Positions 4,702 through 7,128 of a stretch of 7,128 nucleotides of DNA are shown here, piece by piece. The notes beneath the pieces were generated by a model, which was not told the origin of the DNA, made no database searches, and was given only the letters and a program-made list of their open reading frames with translations. Source of the DNA: an uncultured Pseudorhodoferax sp. (lineage in GTDB: Bacteria > Pseudomonadota > Gammaproteobacteria > Burkholderiales > Burkholderiaceae); contig CAJYRH010000450.1 in the NCBI GenBank assembly GCA_913776795.1, positions 1 to 7,128 of the forward strand, written 5' to 3'. Each line of letters opens with the position of its first letter. Positions within the stretch are counted from its first letter, which is position 1. Made by a program: the position numbers and the translations under genes.

Positions 4702-7128
4702 TCAACGCCCCCAGGCCGGCACGTGCATCGCCAGCAGCAGCACGGCGCCGGTGGCGGCCGTGTAGTCCCACCACAGCCGCGCGGTGTGCACTTCCACGCA
4801 GCGCTGCGCGGAGATGTAGCCCGCCTGACCACGCGCCAGCGCATAGGCGGCGAACACGGCGCCGAGAGCCGCGTGCAGCACGGCGTAGGCCAGGCTGAAC
4901 CCCAGCATGGCCCCGTAGGCATGCTCGCGCGGCGACGGCATGCCCGGCAGCACACCGGCCGGCAGCAGCAGCGTGGCGGCCAGTGCGGCGATCAGGGCCG
5001 CGAGCAGCGCCAGCTGCCGGCCGCGTGGGTCGCCGCGCGCGTTGGCGCGCACCGCGTAGCGCATGGCGCCACAGGCCAGGGCCAGGGCCGCCGCGCCTGC
5101 CAGCGCAATGCCCGGGCCCGCCTGCAACCAACGCGGCGGCGGCCATCCAGGTGCCACCGTGGCCAGGTAGGCATGGCCGAACAGCAGCGAGACGAAAAAG
5201 GCGCCGTTGGCGACCAGGGTCCAGAGCAGGCCGGCGCGGCCGGGTGCGCGCTCGACCACGTCGTGCACGGGCAGGCGCACGCCTGTGCCTGCATCCACCG
5301 GCTCCGGGTCGTCCCGCAGCCCGATGGACCACGCCCAGCGCCAGAAGAGCGCCAACGCCGCCAGCGCGGCCGGCGGCGCCAGCCAGTAGGTCTTGGTGAG
5401 CAAGGCCATGAACACGCTGCCCACCGCCAGCGCCGCCATGAACGGCAGCCAGCTCGGGCGCGGCAGCCGCACCACGTGCGTGGGCTCGCCGCTGACCGGA
5501 TCGCAGCCCAGACTCTGTTGCTCGTCGGCGTGGGCGTGGGCCAGCAGGCCCTGGCCCGCGGCGGCGTGCGCGCCCAGCTTGGACGTGGTCCACAAGGGCT
5601 CCTGGCCGTCGACACGCGGCTGGCTCGCGAAGTTGTAGAAGGCCGGCGGCGTGGGCATGGCCCATTCCAGCGTGGACGCACGCCAGGGGTTCTGCGGCGC
5701 GATGCGGCCCAGGTAGGCACTGACGATGAGGTCGATCAACAGCAGGAAGAAGCCGATCGCCATCACGAAGCTGCCGAGCGAGGACACCAGGTTGGGCAGG
5801 TCCCAGCCCAGGCCCGTGACATAGCTGGCCACGCGCCGCGGCATGCCCAGCAGCCCGGTCAGGTGCATCACGAAGAAGGTGGTGTTGAAGCCCACGAAGA
5901 TGAGCCAGAACGCCCAGGCCCCCAGCCGCGGCAGCGTCCGCCTTCCGAACAGGTGCGGAAACCAGTAGTACACGCCTGCCATGAACGGGAACAGGAAGCC
6001 GCCGACCAGCACGTAGTGCAGGTGCGCCACCACGAAGTGCGTGTCGTGCGCCTGCCAGTTGAACGGCACCAGCGCCAGCATCACGCCCGTGAGCCCGCCG
6101 CAGACGAACACCACCAGGAAGCCCAGCAGCCACAGCATGGGCAGCGCGAGCTTGGGCCGGCCGTGCCAGAGCGTGGCGATCCAGGCGACCATCTGGACGG
6201 CCGTGGGGATGGCGACCAGCATGCTGGCGGCCGAGAAGAACACCAGCGCCAGGTGCGGGATGCCCACCGTGAACATGTGGTGCACCCACAGCCCGAAGCT
6301 GATGAAACCCATCGCCACCACGCTGGCCAGCACCCAGGAGCGGCCCACCAGCGGGCGCTGCGCGAAGGTGGGGACCATCGTGGAGACGATGCCCGCCGCC
6401 GGCAGGAAGATGATGTAGACCTCGGGGTGGCCGAACAACCAGAACAGGTGCTGCCACAGCAGCGGATCGCCACCGCGGGCGGCGTCGAAGAACGGCCAGC
6501 CGGCCGCGCGTTCGAGCTCCAGGATCAGGCTGCCAAGGATCAGCGGCGGAAAGCCCACCAGCATCATGCCGGCCGTGACCAGCATGTACCAGGCAAACAG
6601 CGGCATGTCGACGAGGCGCATGCCCGGCGCGCGCATGGTCAGGATGGTGACGATGATCTCGACCGCCGCCGCCACCGCCGAAATCTCGACGAAGGTGATG
6701 CCCAACAGCCAGACGTCGGCGTTCACGCCCGGCGTGTGCGTGGCGCTGGACAACGGCGTGTACAGAAACCAGCCGCCGTCGGGCGCCAGGCCCGCCGCCA
6801 GTGCGCCGAGCAGGATCATGCCTCCCAGCAGGTAGCACCAGTAGCCGAATGCGCCCAGGCGGGGGTACGCCAAATCGCGCGCGCCCAGCATCTTGGGCAG
6901 CAGGTAGATCGCGAAGCCTTCGATGAGCGGGATCGCGAACAGGAACATCATCACGGTGCCGTGCATCGTGAAGACCTGTGCGTACAGCGCGTCGTCCAGG
7001 AATGCCGATTGCGGAGTGGCCAGCTGCGCGCGGATCAGCATGGCCAACATGCCGCCGACGAAGAAGAAGACCAGTGCCGTGGCGATGAAGCGCCTGCCCA
7101 CGACGTTGTGGTTGACGGCCGAGAGCGC
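4702..7128 (-). CDS. ctaD: Fused cytochrome c oxidase subunit I / subunit III (5' end outside window)
   Basis: Heme-copper oxidase core that reduces O2 to water and pumps protons. The frame is open to the right edge, and its first codons there (AVNHNVVGRRFIATA) already match the T-V-D-H-K-x-I-G segment of CoxI, so only a short N-terminus is missing; the GTG at 7101 is not the true start. Numbering from that GTG: the subunit I domain spans about 1-505 with twelve helices. It has H47 (MHGT) and H362 as low-spin heme ligands, H225 in HPEVY with E227 and Y229 (cross-link Tyr), H274-H275 (CuB), H352-D353, H360 (high-spin heme) and R422-R423. A hydrophilic linker (505-548) leads to a divergent subunit III domain with about seven helices (550-799), ending RLWWDYT...AMHVPAW. 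Odd points: canonical K-channel Lys is Q303; D-channel D76 is kept, but the two Asn positions are I65 and G83. Subunit II is expected just upstream. Confidence 0.93.
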   Translation of the reverse strand, partial: ALSAVNHNVVGRRFIATALVFFFVGGMLAMLIRAQLATPQSAFLDDALYAQVFTMHGTVMMFLFAIPLIEGFAIYLLPKMLGARDLAYPRLGAFGYWCYLLGGMILLGALAAGLAPDGGWFLYTPLSSATHTPGVNADVWLLGITFVEISAVAAAVEIIVTILTMRAPGMRLVDMPLFAWYMLVTAGMMLVGFPPLILGSLILELERAAGWPFFDAARGGDPLLWQHLFWLFGHPEVYIIFLPAAGIVSTMVPTFAQRPLVGRSWVLASVVAMGFISFGLWVHHMFTVGIPHLALVFFSAASMLVAIPTAVQMVAWIATLWHGRPKLALPMLWLLGFLVVFVCGGLTGVMLALVPFNWQAHDTHFVVAHLHYVLVGGFLFPFMAGVYYWFPHLFGRRTLPRLGAWAFWLIFVGFNTTFFVMHLTGLLGMPRRVASYVTGLGWDLPNLVSSLGSFVMAIGFFLLLIDLIVSAYLGRIAPQNPWRASTLEWAMPTPPAFYNFASQPRVDGQEPLWTTSKLGAHAAAGQGLLAHAHADEQQSLGCDPVSGEPTHVVRLPRPSWLPFMAALAVGSVFMALLTKTYWLAPPAALAALALFWRWAWSIGLRDDPEPVDAGTGVRLPVHDVVERAPGRAGLLWTLVANGAFFVSLLFGHAYLATVAPGWPPPRWLQAGPGIALAGAAALALACGAMRYAVRANARGDPRGRQLALLAALIAALAATLLLPAGVLPGMPSPREHAYGAMLGFSLAYAVLHAALGAVFAAYALARGQAGYISAQRCVEVHTARLWWDYTAATGAVLLLAMHVPAWGR

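Noticed and set aside
3474..4898. 474-codon open frame on the + strand
   Set aside because: Gln/Arg/His-rich antisense of the CtaG-type gene and its neighbours; no start signal or recognisable motif.
4700..6838. Upstream extension of the 124-residue protein frame to 837 codons
   Set aside because: It is the wrong frame of the fused oxidase gene, and its text lacks any coherent pattern until the ATG at 4699.
4702..7128. Nitric oxide reductase instead of an oxygen reductase, because the K-channel Lys is missing
   Set aside because: The HPEVY Glu and cross-link Tyr, the CuB His pair and the aa3-type flanking motifs are all present, and the fused CoxIII domain and CtaG-type neighbour fit an oxidase.

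Overview
The window is very GC-rich and densely coding. The gene content (an aa3/caa3-type terminal oxidase operon, an ACR3-like efflux permease and a CoA-pyrophosphatase-type Nudix enzyme) suggests a high-GC proteobacterium, plausibly of the Burkholderiales. That placement is inference from composition and gene types only.

Layout. (1) Positions 1-1624, + strand: the 3' part of a large gene for an unrecognised, mostly helical protein with two hydrophobic helical segments, an acidic linker and a lone CxxC. Its reading frame is open at the left edge, so the true start is probably outside. (2) Positions 1625-1942: a 318-base stretch without a convincing gene. It holds three tandem 11-bp units right after the stop, a 12-bp palindrome and a perfect 8-bp hairpin. 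(3) Positions 1943-2893, + strand: a ten-helix-type permease of the ACR3/bile acid:sodium symporter superfamily. (4) Positions 2890-7128, - strand: a compact unidirectional cluster. In transcription order it contains a fused cytochrome c oxidase subunit I/III gene (cut by the right edge), a 124-residue three-helix membrane protein, a CtaG-type oxidase assembly protein and a Nudix hydrolase. Spacing is 2 bp, a 16-bp overlap and 47 bp. The permease and the Nudix gene converge and share the palindromic stop CTAG.

How the parts work together: the fused CoxI/CoxIII carries the heme-copper O2-reducing centre. The CtaG-like protein probably serves copper delivery or assembly. The small membrane protein is probably an accessory subunit or assembly factor of the same oxidase. 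Subunit II would be expected just beyond the right edge. The Nudix gene is co-directional and may be a passenger.

The most unusual feature is the oxidase itself. All redox ligands are present, but the canonical K-channel lysine is Gln, and two D-channel asparagines are Ile and Gly. The fused subunit III has also lost hallmark residues, and the CtaG-like protein has lost one of its motif histidines. This points to a divergent oxidase lineage. The second item of interest is the unrecognised protein at the left edge.
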